Part shown: positions 26,314 through 35,170 of the stretch, in pieces | Layout: every line of letters starts with the position of its first letter | Numbering within the stretch: position 1 is the stretch's first letter | From: Prevotella sp. | Lineage (GTDB): Bacteria > Bacillota_I > Bacilli_A > ML615J-28 > CAG-313 | Reading direction: 5' to 3' | Assembly: GCA_023665755.1 (NCBI GenBank) | Contig: JAMPDF010000001.1 | Coordinates: forward strand, 493,178 to 557,177 | Length of the DNA stretch: 64,000 nt | Program-made: the position numbers and the translations under genes | The notes under the pieces: model-generated | Told to the model about the DNA's origin: nothing | The model's database searches: none | What the model saw: the letters and a program-made list of their open reading frames with translations, nothing else

Positions 26314-26824
26314 AATTTTCTCTAATGAAATCTTCATTGATTTCATTTTCCAAGTTATCGATGGTATCAAAGTTATCATTGCAACTATAAACGTTGACCA
26401 TCATCTTGGTTTCACCAATGATTTCAGCTAATGCGTCAAAGACAACTTCTACTTCAATAACATTATCCTTTATGCAAGCGTTCGTACAGGTTGGTTGTTG
26501 CAATATTCTAACAATTACGTCAGTGTGATCAGTAGTTGCATCACATACAATGTCCCTTACTTTGATACAGCCTTGATAAGCTGTCTTAGCACGGGCGATT
26601 TCCGTTTTGGTATTATTATCATATGCATACCAAATATTGATTTCAAAGTTCCCTGCAATGTCGACTTGCTTTCCATTTTGGGTAGCCTCAAATTCATGGT
26701 TGATGACCCAGCATCCAAGAACACTATATGGTGGGTTATCTAATGCAATTCCTTCGCAAATTTTGAACGTCTTTCTACCCTTAGCAAGAACCGCTCTCGT
26801 TACGATTTCACGAACTTCACTCAT
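26312..26824 (-). CDS. cotE: Outer spore coat morphogenetic protein CotE
   Basis: A 170-residue protein that recognisably aligns with Bacillus CotE, which directs outer coat assembly in the mother cell. Matching segments are SEVREIVTRAVLAKGRK at the N-terminus, SVLGCWVINHEF (about 34–45), NIWYAYDNNTKTE (about 63–75), RILQQPTC, and LAEIIGETKMMV before an acidic C-terminus. A strong ribosome site GAGGAGGG precedes the ATG. Its position near miaB, spoVS and rny mirrors Bacillus. An unusual number of cysteines (about nine) is visible; many lie in the middle third. Confidence 0.93.
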   Translation of the reverse strand: MSEVREIVTRAVLAKGRKTFKICEGIALDNPPYSVLGCWVINHEFEATQNGKQVDIAGNFEINIWYAYDNNTKTEIARAKTAYQGCIKVRDIVCDATTDHTDVIVRILQQPTCTNACIKDNVIEVEVVFDALAEIIGETKMMVNVYSCNDNFDTIDNLENEINEDFIREN

Positions 26825-26914
26825 CTATATCCCTCCTCAGTGTAATATATTCAAAAGAATGCCAACATGTGACACAAAGATATCAAAACCACCAAGGAAA
26901 AGGTGCAACATCTT

Positions 26915-26950
26915 TCTATTTATTTTATGCGTAAACTGGTAAAAAATGAA
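26915..26950 (-). promoter_or_regulatory. Possible sporulation promoter of cotE
   Basis: On the minus strand GTTCATTT is followed 14 bases later by CATAAAATA, which resembles mother-cell sigma-E or sigma-K -10 elements. The -35 match is weak, and the element lies about 90–125 bases upstream of the cotE start. Boundaries are approximate. Confidence 0.3.
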
Positions 26951-26951
26951 C

Positions 26952-26985
26952 AAAAAGCAAGATTGTTTTTCAAATCTTGCTTTTT
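26952..26985. terminator. Terminator of the InlB-repeat lipoprotein gene
   Basis: AAAAAGCAAGATT and AATCTTGCTTTTT around an 8-base loop, lying after the gene that ends at 27002. Confidence 0.85.
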
Positions 26986-27001
26986 GGAATCGTTTATTTG
27001 A

Positions 27002-28708
27002 TTATTCTTCTACTTTTTCCCACTTTGCATAAACCTTAATATCTGAAAAGATGTGACTAGGAATGCGAATAAGTGCATCACCAGAGTAATTTGGATTGTC
27101 ATACCATCCTATAAAACGATAGCCCGCCATTGTAAGAGTGACAGGTAAATCTAATCCCTTTTCCCAATCATATTGATAAGGCAACTCTGGATTTTCCTCT
27201 CCTAATACATAAGGAATACGATCATACATTGCGGGGATATTTCCTTTTTTGATAAAATATGATGGTAAAGTGTCTTTTTCATAGTAGAAAAATTTTGCTG
27301 TATCGACCAATGAAGCCCAAGCACTTGCTAAAAAATCGCTCCCTGTATGATTAGGATCATCAGGCCCACCTGTATACCCTTCATCTTTTCGCCAGTGATA
27401 GAAAAATTCCTGCAAGAAATAGATGAATTCAACATACTTATTTTTTTCTAAACAATAGCCTATAAATCCTTGATCTGCTGTTTGATCTTCTAATTTCCCG
27501 CCTACATCTATCCCCAAATAAAATGATCCTGCGAGATTTCCAATTGCACCCATACCAGCACCACCACCACTCCATGCTCCTGCAATGCTTAAGAAATCCT
27601 CTAATGAGCGCACATTATTTCTTTCAAGTTGTCCTGAAGCATGTCGATAATTGACAATATAATCATAAAAGTCACTAAAAAAGGAAATGAACAATTGCTG
27701 TTTACTAGTAAAAATATTTTCACCAATGACATACTCAATCCTATAAAATACCTTTTCAAATACAGCATATAATTCTAAGTCTTCCTCATAACTGACTGGG
27801 ACTTTAGAAAAAATATTACCACTTCCATCTGCATATTCTGACCAACCTAAAAATTGATAGCCTTGTTTGCTCAAAGTAGGAAGTAAAGTTTCCTCACCTG
27901 GAATATAATAAGTTGGATAATCAACTGATAAGATTCCTTCATTAAAGTGATATGTAATTTGACATATCTCCATCCATTTGGCATATAAAATGATACTGCT
28001 TTCTCTGCCTCTTTCAATTTTTTCAATCGGCATTCCCTCAAAATCATAGTTATCATACCAGCCTAAAAATATACTATTTTCCTTTTGAGGTACTTCTAAG
28101 GTCAATTCATCCTCTTTTGTAAATTCAATGGTAGATTCACTTACCATTCCTCCTTCTGGTCGAAGCGTAACAATATAGGTTTTTTCCCACTTGGCATATA
28201 GCGTAATATCTTCCATATTTCCTTTATCGATGGTTTCCACTGCACTTTGCAAATCGTTAATATCAAAATACCATCCTTTAAAAATTGCCCTTTGTTTTTG
28301 AGGTATGGGTAATATTACTTTTTCTAGTGAACTATACTCATTAGGTACTTCTTCAGAAAAAGTTCCTCCATCTAATTGATATCTAATTTGATATAACTTT
28401 TCCCATTTGGCATACAAGTCTAAATCCTTTTGCCATGATGAATCAATCGATTGTATTGCACTACCTGTATAATCAGAATTGCTATACCATCCTAAAAATC
28501 GATAACCTTCCATACTTGGCTCAGGTAACTGAACTATTTCATCTTTCGTATATGTACTTGGTAAATCCAGAGTCAAAGTTACATTAGAATGATAATGAAT
28601 TTGATATTTGGTTGTTTTGTCTTTATTTTTGGAACTACAACCTGTCAAACATCCTACACACACAATAGTAACAATTAGACGAACAACTATTTTTCTCCAA
28701 TTCTGCAT
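27002..28708 (-). CDS. Lipoprotein with five InlB-type repeats and an inserted novel domain
   Basis: A 568-residue predicted lipoprotein with lipobox LTGC (C24). Four InlB/Flg_new repeats at about 36–318 each end in a GWY…LYAKWEK-type strand; a fifth closes the protein (about 497–565). Between repeats 4 and 5, residues about 334–480, lies a different domain with GGKLEDQ, FIGYC, WRKDEGYTGG and WASLVDTAKFFYY. The same domain makes up most of the cytosolic protein at 51320–52042. InlB repeats are usually surface-exposed spacers or binding modules; the inserted domain has no name I know. A ribosome site AAAGGAG precedes the ATG. Stand-alone gene. Confidence 0.85.
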   Translation of the reverse strand: MQNWRKIVVRLIVTIVCVGCLTGCSSKNKDKTTKYQIHYHSNVTLTLDLPSTYTKDEIVQLPEPSMEGYRFLGWYSNSDYTGSAIQSIDSSWQKDLDLYAKWEKLYQIRYQLDGGTFSEEVPNEYSSLEKVILPIPQKQRAIFKGWYFDINDLQSAVETIDKGNMEDITLYAKWEKTYIVTLRPEGGMVSESTIEFTKEDELTLEVPQKENSIFLGWYDNYDFEGMPIEKIERGRESSIILYAKWMEICQITYHFNEGILSVDYPTYYIPGEETLLPTLSKQGYQFLGWSEYADGSGNIFSKVPVSYEEDLELYAVFEKVFYRIEYVIGENIFTSKQQLFISFFSDFYDYIVNYRHASGQLERNNVRSLEDFLSIAGAWSGGGAGMGAIGNLAGSFYLGIDVGGKLEDQTADQGFIGYCLEKNKYVEFIYFLQEFFYHWRKDEGYTGGPDDPNHTGSDFLASAWASLVDTAKFFYYEKDTLPSYFIKKGNIPAMYDRIPYVLGEENPELPYQYDWEKGLDLPVTLTMAGYRFIGWYDNPNYSGDALIRIPSHIFSDIKVYAKWEKVEE

Positions 28709-28788
28709 TCAATATATCTCCTTTATAATATAAAAATTCCCAATTACATTATATCATAATTAGGAATTTTTCATTTTTTCTCACTTTT

Positions 28789-30243
28789 TTATTTTTCTAC
28801 AAATTCTCCTAGCAAATGCCATGAGAATGCCTTTTTAATTTTTACTATCACCAATTCACCAACTGGAATGGATATTGTTGGCGGATAAGAGAAATTGACT
28901 AACATATTTTGTGGTGTATATCCAGTTAACATATCGGGATTATTTTTACTAGGTCCTTCTACTAATACCTCCACTTCTTGATCAACAAATTGCTCGTGTG
29001 CTTTTAATGCATACGTATTGATAACCTGATTGAGTGCATCTAATCGATGATGTTTTTCGATTTCTGTTAATGCATTAGGATATGTCGCCGCAGGCGTACC
29101 TTCCCTTGGAGAATAAATAAATGTAAATGCGCCACTATACTCAACTTCCTTGACCAATTCTAGTGTATCTTGAAATTGTTCTTCTGTTTCCCCTGGAAAA
29201 GCAACGATAATATCTGTTGTTAAGCTGATATGAGGAACAGCCTGTTTTAACTTTTTAATCTTTTCTAGATAATCTTCTTTGGTATATTTTCGATTCATTC
29301 TTTTTAATACTTCATTATTGCCTGATTGAACAGGTAAATGAAGGTGAGGCATAATGTTACCACCTAATGCCATAGCTGAAATAGTAGCATCATCTAAATC
29401 TCGTGGATGGGATGTAGTGTACCGAATACGTTTGATGGAAGTTTGATGTAAATCCCTTAAAAGATCTGCAAAAGTATATTTTCGATCCTTAAAATCATTC
29501 CCGTAAGCATTGACATTTTGTCCAAGTAGAGTTACTTCTACATATCCTGACTGGGCAAGTTGTTCTACTTCTCTAACAATGGACTCAGGTTCTCTTGAAC
29601 GTTCTTTCCCTCTTGTGTATGGCACAATACAGTATGTGCAAAACTCATCACAGCCATACATAATATTTACCCATGCCTTTTTGGGATGATCTCTTACTGT
29701 AGGTACATTTTCATAAATATCGCCTTCTACTGATAAAACTTCTATGACTTTCTTATCTTCAGTCATTGCATCATATAAATATTCTGGCAAATTAACAATA
29801 TTATGCGTACCAAAGACAATATTCACTTGTGGATAGCGCTTTTTGATCATCAGAATTGTCTTCTCTTCTTGGGGCATACAACCACATACCCCTATCATCA
29901 TGCTTGGATTTCTTTTTTTAAATTTTTGAAAGCGTCCAAGTTCTCCAAATACTCTTTCTTCAGCATTTTCACGGATAGCACAAGTATTAAATAGAACAAA
30001 ATCAGCAGTAGTTTCATCAACTGCTTTTTCAAAACCAAGCATTTCCAAAATTCCCGCAATTTTTTCACTATCTGCAAGATTACCTTGACATCCATAAGTT
30101 TTCAACATATAAGTTTTCCCCGCTCCGAGGTTATAATATTTGGGGTCAAGATCAAATACATTCAAACGAATTTCTTGATTTCTTCTTTTTCTGGCTTCTT
30201 TTAAAGATGGTTCAATTATTTTTGTATAATTTGTTTCTTTCAT
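28789..30243 (-). CDS. miaB: tRNA-2-methylthio-N6-dimethylallyladenosine synthase
   Basis: A 484-residue radical-SAM methylthiotransferase that modifies A37 of tRNAs reading UNN codons. The N-terminal UPF0004 domain has YGCQGNLADSE and CGCMPQEE, which bind the second Fe-S cluster. The radical-SAM motif CDEFCTYCIVPYTRG is complete, and a TRAM domain closes the protein (LVEGPSKNN…LVIVKIKKAFSWHLLGE). The ~60-residue N-terminal extension is as in Bacillus YmcB. It belongs to the conserved rny–ymdB–spoVS–miaB–cotE neighbourhood. Confidence 0.96.
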   Translation of the reverse strand: MKETNYTKIIEPSLKEARKRRNQEIRLNVFDLDPKYYNLGAGKTYMLKTYGCQGNLADSEKIAGILEMLGFEKAVDETTADFVLFNTCAIRENAEERVFGELGRFQKFKKRNPSMMIGVCGCMPQEEKTILMIKKRYPQVNIVFGTHNIVNLPEYLYDAMTEDKKVIEVLSVEGDIYENVPTVRDHPKKAWVNIMYGCDEFCTYCIVPYTRGKERSREPESIVREVEQLAQSGYVEVTLLGQNVNAYGNDFKDRKYTFADLLRDLHQTSIKRIRYTTSHPRDLDDATISAMALGGNIMPHLHLPVQSGNNEVLKRMNRKYTKEDYLEKIKKLKQAVPHISLTTDIIVAFPGETEEQFQDTLELVKEVEYSGAFTFIYSPREGTPAATYPNALTEIEKHHRLDALNQVINTYALKAHEQFVDQEVEVLVEGPSKNNPDMLTGYTPQNMLVNFSYPPTISIPVGELVIVKIKKAFSWHLLGEFVEK

Positions 30244-30262
30244 AATCCCTATTCTTTCTTAC

Positions 30263-30811
30263 TTATTTTGATTTATAAATTTCACAATATTCCTTATCTG
30301 TCATACCAAACATCATTTTATCAAAGACTTTTCCATCATATCGCACATATCCACTTCTAGCAATTCCCTCTTTGATAAATCCTAACTTTTCACATACGCG
30401 TTGGGATTGATAATTATCGATAAAGGTACCCACCTCTATTCGCTTTAATTCCAAATATTCAAATCCAAATGCAATCACTTCTTTTGCTGCTTCTGTGGCA
30501 TAACCATATCCCCAATAAGATGGGTTAAGAGAATATCCCAATTCTGCCTTAAAATGAACAATATGATTATACAATTCAATTGTGCCAATCATCTTTCCTG
30601 TTTCTTTTAATACAATAGCCCAAACTCCTAATCCGTAGGGTGCAGTCATTGTTTTAATCACTGAAATTGTATCTGCAATCGAACTATGTGGTGGCCAACC
30701 TGCCATAGGTCCAACCATTGATGTTTTTGCATATTCGTACATATCGTCTGCGTCAAGTACCGATAAAGGCCGAACGATAAGTCTTTCTGTACAAAGAACT
30801 GGTAATTTCAT
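30263..30811 (-). CDS. GNAT-family N-acetyltransferase, RimJ/RimL-like
   Basis: A 182-residue acyl-CoA-dependent acetyltransferase. The start TERLIVRPL is typical of the RimJ/RimL branch. The acetyl-CoA-binding strand and helix are visible as ELGYSLNPSYWGYGYATEAAKEVIAFGFEYL, and the C-terminal part as NYQSQRVCEKLGFIKEG. The substrate cannot be told. It lies between spoVS and miaB, 19 bases from miaB, where Bacillus has other genes. A ribosome site GGAGGG precedes the ATG. Confidence 0.9.
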   Translation of the reverse strand: MKLPVLCTERLIVRPLSVLDADDMYEYAKTSMVGPMAGWPPHSSIADTISVIKTMTAPYGLGVWAIVLKETGKMIGTIELYNHIVHFKAELGYSLNPSYWGYGYATEAAKEVIAFGFEYLELKRIEVGTFIDNYQSQRVCEKLGFIKEGIARSGYVRYDGKVFDKMMFGMTDKEYCEIYKSK

Positions 30812-30834
30812 ATACCCTCCTTAAGTAAGTAAAA

Positions 30835-30853
30835 AGTTGGCATAGCCAACTTA
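30835..30853 (-). terminator. Terminator of spoVS
   Basis: AAGTTGGC, loop TAT, GCCAACTT and a T-rich run on the minus strand, overlapping the spoVS stop codon. Confidence 0.65.
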
Positions 30854-31114
30854 TTTACGAGATTCTACAATTAATTTAATTGCGGTACGTTCTTCACCAT
30901 CAATCATAATGTCACTAAAAGCAGGTATACAGATTAAATCTTTTCCTGTTGGTGCTACATATCCTCTTGCAATTGCAATTGCTTTAATCGCTTGATTGAG
31001 TGATCCAGCACCTACGGCCTGAATTTCTACCGATTGCTTTTCTCTAAAGGCATTGGCTAGTGCCCCTGCAACAGAATTTGGTTTTGATTTTGATGAAACT
31101 TTTAATACTTCCAT
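30851..31114 (-). CDS. spoVS: Stage V sporulation protein S
   Basis: An 87-codon gene for the small Alba-like SpoVS protein, which affects septation and coat/cortex maturation during sporulation. The highly conserved body is visible: EVLKVSSKSKPNSVAGALA, AVGAGSLNQAIKAIAIARGY and CIPAFSDIMIDGEERTAI. The start is the ATG at 31114 behind AAGGGGGA; this gives the same length as Bacillus SpoVS, while the frame upstream to 31168 is a non-coding extension. It follows ymdB and rny as in Bacillus. Confidence 0.97.
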   Translation of the reverse strand: MEVLKVSSKSKPNSVAGALANAFREKQSVEIQAVGAGSLNQAIKAIAIARGYVAPTGKDLICIPAFSDIMIDGEERTAIKLIVESRK

Positions 31115-31192
31115 AATATGGTCCCCCTTAGTCATTTTTACTGTATTGCATTTAATCCTATTCATCAAGTATGAATTATATGCCTACATTTA

Positions 31193-31969
31193 TTATTTTA
31201 TCACATTGACTATCTCGAAATTTGTCACTTTCTGGGAACTTTCATTGATTTCCACAATGAGCCCATTGAATTGTTTTCTGCCTGTCTCCATAGGAATATG
31301 GCGCACAGGCATTCCCGTCAAAAATCGTTTGATAATGGGGGCTGGATCTACTCCAATGATGCCATCTAGTGATCCAGTCATTCCTAAATCGGTCATATAC
31401 ATCGTACCTTTTGGTAAAAGATGTGCATCATTTGTTTGTACATGTGTATGTGTGCCTACAATAACTTGTATACGGCCATCAAAGTAATTGGCAAAAGCGA
31501 TTTTTTCACTAGTTGCTTCACCATGAAAATCACAAATATAAATATCACTTGGTACTTCTTTTAATAATTCTTCTGTTCTTTGAAAAGGGCAATCCAAAGC
31601 TGTGTTCATAAATGTCCGTCCCATTACTTGAAAAACAGTAATCAATAACTGATTATATCGGACTGTTACATATCCTTTACCTGGAACACCCTTGGGCATA
31701 TTCAATGGTCGGACTAAACTCTTTGCTTCATCAATGAAACGATAGATATCATGATTAGCAAAACTATGATTACCTAGTGTTACTACATTAATATGATTTT
31801 CTAATAAAAATTTATAATAGTTTTGAGTAATTCCATTACCATGAGCAATATTTTCACCATTGGCAATAATAAATTGAATACCTTTTGTTTCTTTAATTGA
31901 ATTGACTTGTGAGAGAATCATCTCTCGACCAGGGGCTCCAAAGATATCCCCAATGAATAATAATTTCAT
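31193..31969 (-). CDS. ymdB: YmdB-type metallophosphoesterase
   Basis: A 258-residue cyclic-nucleotide phosphodiesterase of the YmdB family, which in Bacillus affects RNase Y-dependent processing and the choice between motility and biofilm. Metal ligands are in GDIFGAPGRE (D8), NGENIAHGNG, TLGNHSFAN, DFHGEATSEK and GTHTHVQTND. It lies 14 bases downstream of rny, so they form one unit. Length is typical. Confidence 0.95.
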   Translation of the reverse strand: MKLLFIGDIFGAPGREMILSQVNSIKETKGIQFIIANGENIAHGNGITQNYYKFLLENHINVVTLGNHSFANHDIYRFIDEAKSLVRPLNMPKGVPGKGYVTVRYNQLLITVFQVMGRTFMNTALDCPFQRTEELLKEVPSDIYICDFHGEATSEKIAFANYFDGRIQVIVGTHTHVQTNDAHLLPKGTMYMTDLGMTGSLDGIIGVDPAPIIKRFLTGMPVRHIPMETGRKQFNGLIVEINESSQKVTNFEIVNVIK

Positions 31970-31983
31970 GTATGATTCACTTT

Positions 31984-33558
31984 CTAACGAGCTACTTCTT
32001 GCACTCGGGTTTCTCTAATCACAGTTACTTTAATCGTACCTGGATAGTTCATTGTGGTTTCAATCTTCTGTTTAATATCACGTGCTAATTTATATGCTTC
32101 TGCATCTGTAATTTCTTCTGGTTTAACCAAAATACGAACCTCACGACCTGCTTGTAATGCATAGGTTTTATCTACACCCTTAAATTCTTTTGATAATTCT
32201 TCTAATTGTTGTAAACGTTTGATATAATTATCTAATGATTCGCTTCGTGCTCCAGGGCGTGCTGCAGAAAGTGTATCTGCTGCCGCAACAAGTTCAGAAA
32301 TAACATGATTTGCTTCAACATCACCATGGTGTGATGCAATAGCATTGATTACAACTTTATTCTCTCTAAATTTGGTCGCAATTTCAACACCAATATCCAC
32401 ATGGCTACCTTCTTGTTCATGGTCGGTTGATTTTCCAATATCATGTAAAAGTCCTGCACGTCTTGCTAAAATTTCATCTTCACCAATTTCAACAGCTAAT
32501 TTTCCAGCAAGAAAAGCTACTTCTTTTGAATGCGATAATGCATTTTGTCCATAACTAGTTCTAAACCGCAAACGACCAATCAATTTAATCAATTCAGGAT
32601 GAATTTTGCCGATTCCTGTTTCAAATACAGCCTTTTCACCTTCTTCGCGAATTTCATTCTCTAATTCTTTAGTACATTTGTTGTACACTTCTTCAATTCT
32701 AGGTGGTTGGATACGTCCATCAGAAACTAAAATTTCTAAAGTACGTCTGGCAATTTCTCTTCGGATTGGATCAAAGCAAGATATAACAACTGAATCTGGG
32801 GTATCATCGATAATTAAATCAACACCTGTAACTGCTTCAATTGCACGAATATTTCGCCCTTCACGTCCAATGATTCGTCCTTTCATCTCATCATTTGGTA
32901 AGGCAACAACGGATACAGTTTTTTCTTGAACTGTCTCATTTGCATATTGATGAATAGCATTTGCTAAAATAACTTGTGATTTATGATTGGCTTCATATTT
33001 TGCCTTTTCTGTGACATCTTTAACATAAATTGCCATTTCCATTGATAATTCATCTTCTAAGCGTTTAAATACAATCTCACGTGCTTGTTCTTGATTTAAG
33101 CCTGCAATTTCCATTAACTTTTGTTCTTGTTCAGTAATCAATTCCTCTATCCTGTTATTACGTTTTTCAATTTCTGCGACTCTTTGCTCTAGTTTTGTTT
33201 CTTTTGCAATGAGACCACTTTCACGTTTGTCAAGATTATCAGATCTATTTTCTAAATTGGTTTCTCTACGATCTAGTTTTCTTGCTTCTTCTTGAAGTTC
33301 AGATTTCTTATTTGCAATTTCCTTTTCCGAAATTGCTCTTGCTTCAGAAATTTCCTTCTTTCCTTCACGAATAAGTTCTTTCTTTTGAGCTTGACCTTCT
33401 TTTTCAGCATCTTCAATAATCTTTGCCGCATCTTTCCCTAAGCGTTCAAATTTTGTTTCAATCACTTGTTTTCCACGATTGAACATAAAATAACCGCCAA
33501 CTAAGACGCCAACTAAAAGCGCAACAACAATAAGAAGAATCCAAATTCCATCTGGCAT
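31984..33558 (-). CDS. rny: Ribonuclease Y
   Basis: A 524-residue membrane-anchored endoribonuclease that starts mRNA decay. Order: one N-terminal membrane segment (about 5–26), a long charged coiled coil (about 30–200), a KH domain with GRIIGREGRNIRAIE (about 228–242), and an HD domain with RAGLLHDIGKS and ASHHGDVEANH. Length and order match the family. It is the first gene of the rny–ymdB pair. Confidence 0.97.
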   Translation of the reverse strand: MPDGIWILLIVVALLVGVLVGGYFMFNRGKQVIETKFERLGKDAAKIIEDAEKEGQAQKKELIREGKKEISEARAISEKEIANKKSELQEEARKLDRRETNLENRSDNLDKRESGLIAKETKLEQRVAEIEKRNNRIEELITEQEQKLMEIAGLNQEQAREIVFKRLEDELSMEMAIYVKDVTEKAKYEANHKSQVILANAIHQYANETVQEKTVSVVALPNDEMKGRIIGREGRNIRAIEAVTGVDLIIDDTPDSVVISCFDPIRREIARRTLEILVSDGRIQPPRIEEVYNKCTKELENEIREEGEKAVFETGIGKIHPELIKLIGRLRFRTSYGQNALSHSKEVAFLAGKLAVEIGEDEILARRAGLLHDIGKSTDHEQEGSHVDIGVEIATKFRENKVVINAIASHHGDVEANHVISELVAAADTLSAARPGARSESLDNYIKRLQQLEELSKEFKGVDKTYALQAGREVRILVKPEEITDAEAYKLARDIKQKIETTMNYPGTIKVTVIRETRVQEVAR

Positions 33559-33711
33559 TTTCGTTTTTCTCCTTTTTTCTTGTTATTTTTAACGATTTGT
33601 AATGTAAATTATATATAAACGTGCTTGGCACAATAATTTCTTACTTGTTTATTATATCAAAAATTGACCAATTTGTCAAATGATATAAAGACAAACATTA
33701 CGATAAAAAAG

Positions 33712-33731
33712 AAAAGAGTAAAAACTCTTTT
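33712..33731 (-). terminator. Terminator of the small membrane-protein gene
   Basis: AAAAGAGT, a 4-base loop, ACTCTTTT and a T-rich tail on the minus strand. Confidence 0.7.
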
Positions 33732-33742
33732 CATCATTATTA

Positions 33743-33961
33743 TTATTGATTTTCTGTGTAGTCTTCATCCTTTGTGCAAAGTAAGAAAATACCACCTAAA
33801 AGATTACAGAAAAGAAGAGTAACAATTCCAATTCCTGTAAGTTCATCTCTAGACGTAGCCTTTTTCATCTTATTTAAAGCTATCGCGCCAACAATAACTG
33901 GTACAATTAAATAAAATGTAAAAACCATACCAATAATAATAAATACTACATAAAATGTCAA
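33743..33961 (-). CDS. Small two-segment membrane protein
   Basis: A 72-residue protein, or 61 if the internal ATG at 33928 is used. Two hydrophobic segments flank a basic loop with NKMKKATSRDELTG; the tail is acidic. The longest frame starts at a TTG that is part of TTGACA, which together with TATTAT 17 bp on looks like a promoter, so the real start may be the later ATG. No family recognised. Confidence 0.5.
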   Translation of the reverse strand: MTFYVVFIIIGMVFTFYLIVPVIVGAIALNKMKKATSRDELTGIGIVTLLFCNLLGGIFLLCTKDEDYTENQ

Positions 33962-34074
33962 AAATTTACTATATTTTTAATATACACATCCTATTTTTCA
34001 TTCAAAATAATCATTTAAAATCAATGATTCATATTTTCATTTATATAATATTAAAAATATGCTATTAATTTTAT

Positions 34075-34103
34075 TTGATATTTTTTTGAATTATTGATAT
34101 AAT
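34075..34103 (+). promoter_or_regulatory. Promoter of recU
   Basis: TTGATA (34075–34080), 17 bp, TATAAT (34098–34103); the start codon lies 16 bases further. Confidence 0.65.
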
Positions 34104-34118
34104 GGTGATGGTGATATT

Positions 34119-34745
34119 ATGGGAACAGAAATAAACTATCCAAATCAAATCAAAAAAACAATTGCAACAACTACACCAAACTCTCCAAAGAGAAACTATC
34201 AAAAAGCAAATCTTGGAGCAAATTTTGAAAATCAAATCAATGACTCTTGTGCTTACTATTTACAAAAAGGAATTGCTTCTATTTATAAAAAGCCTACACC
34301 AATCCAAATTGTAAAAGTAGATTATCCATCTAGAAATAAGGCAAGAATAGTGGAAGCTTATTATAAAACCCCATCTACTACAGACTATAACGGCATTTAT
34401 AAAGGTTATTATATTGACTTTGAAGCAAAATGTTGTCATAGTACTAGTTTTTCTTTTGGTCATATTTATGAGCATCAAATTTATCATCTAGATACAATTG
34501 ATCAAATGGGCGGAATTGCTTTTTTGATTATTGAATTTCCTCTAAAAAATGAGTTTTATATTTTGCCTTCTGCATTATTAAAAGAAAAATATCTACTTTC
34601 TTTACAGGGGGGGAGAAAAAGCATTAGTTATGAGGAATTTAAAAAAGTAGGTTATTTGATAAAAAAAGGATTTCAACCCACTATTGATTTTTTACAAGTA
34701 GTGGATATTTTAATTGAAAAGAGGACAAGTAAAAAAGGTGATTAG
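34119..34745 (+). CDS. recU: Holliday junction resolvase RecU
   Basis: A 208-residue nuclease that cuts recombination intermediates. The PD-(D/E)xK core is visible as STTDYNGIYKGYYIDFEAKCC, with D, E and K in the expected spacing, followed by HIYEHQIYHLDTIDQMGGIAFLIIEF. The N-terminal NYPNQIKK and RNYQKANLGANFEN match Gram-positive RecU. The GGTGAT site before the ATG is modest. Unlike in Bacillus it is not next to a penicillin-binding protein gene. It is the only plus-strand gene in a minus-strand region. Confidence 0.94.
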   Translation: MGTEINYPNQIKKTIATTTPNSPKRNYQKANLGANFENQINDSCAYYLQKGIASIYKKPTPIQIVKVDYPSRNKARIVEAYYKTPSTTDYNGIYKGYYIDFEAKCCHSTSFSFGHIYEHQIYHLDTIDQMGGIAFLIIEFPLKNEFYILPSALLKEKYLLSLQGGRKSISYEEFKKVGYLIKKGFQPTIDFLQVVDILIEKRTSKKGD

Positions 34746-34768
34746 TCACAAACTAATCACCTTTTTTT
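34731..34768. terminator. Bidirectional terminator of recU and yccF-like gene
   Basis: AAAAAAGGTGATTAGT, loop CACAA, ACTAATCACCTTTTTTT; T-tracts on both strands. Confidence 0.9.
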
Positions 34769-35150
34769 ATTGAACTTTCGCACCAAAAGGAAAAATAGCT
34801 AATTTTCCAAACTTAAATGCTTGAATACCAAAAGGGATACCTATTATTGTAATACATAGTAAAATACCATTGAATATGTATGCCAAAAACATTTCCCACC
34901 CAAATAACACAAGCCATACTACATTCATTATTGGATGTTTGCCAAAATCTAGTTTCACTTCTTTTCCAAATGGAGAAAGTGTGATAGTCGCAAGCTTAAA
35001 ACATTGTTTGCCAAAAGGGATGCCTATAATAGTAATACATAACAGAACTCCTATCAAAAGCCAACCTAAAGCCGTACCAATTCCACCTGTAATAATCCAA
35101 ATAATATTACCTAATATGGTTAAACAACCTGTTTGTTTTTGTTTAGACAT
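34767..35150 (-). CDS. YccF-domain inner-membrane protein
   Basis: A 127-residue membrane protein with an internal repeat. Each half contains a hydrophobic segment ending in LLCITIIGIPFGxQxFK followed by SPFG or FPFGxxV, the hallmark of the YccF (DUF307) family. Function in bacteria is unknown. It lies 20 bases downstream of upp on the same strand and is probably co-transcribed. Confidence 0.9.
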   Translation of the reverse strand: MSKQKQTGCLTILGNIIWIITGGIGTALGWLLIGVLLCITIIGIPFGKQCFKLATITLSPFGKEVKLDFGKHPIMNVVWLVLFGWEMFLAYIFNGILLCITIIGIPFGIQAFKFGKLAIFPFGAKVQ

Positions 35151-35170
35151 CTATGATTTATTCCCTTTTC

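Noticed and set aside
31053..31487. Plus-strand frame opposite spoVS and ymdB
   Set aside because: Antisense shadow of two well-supported conserved genes.
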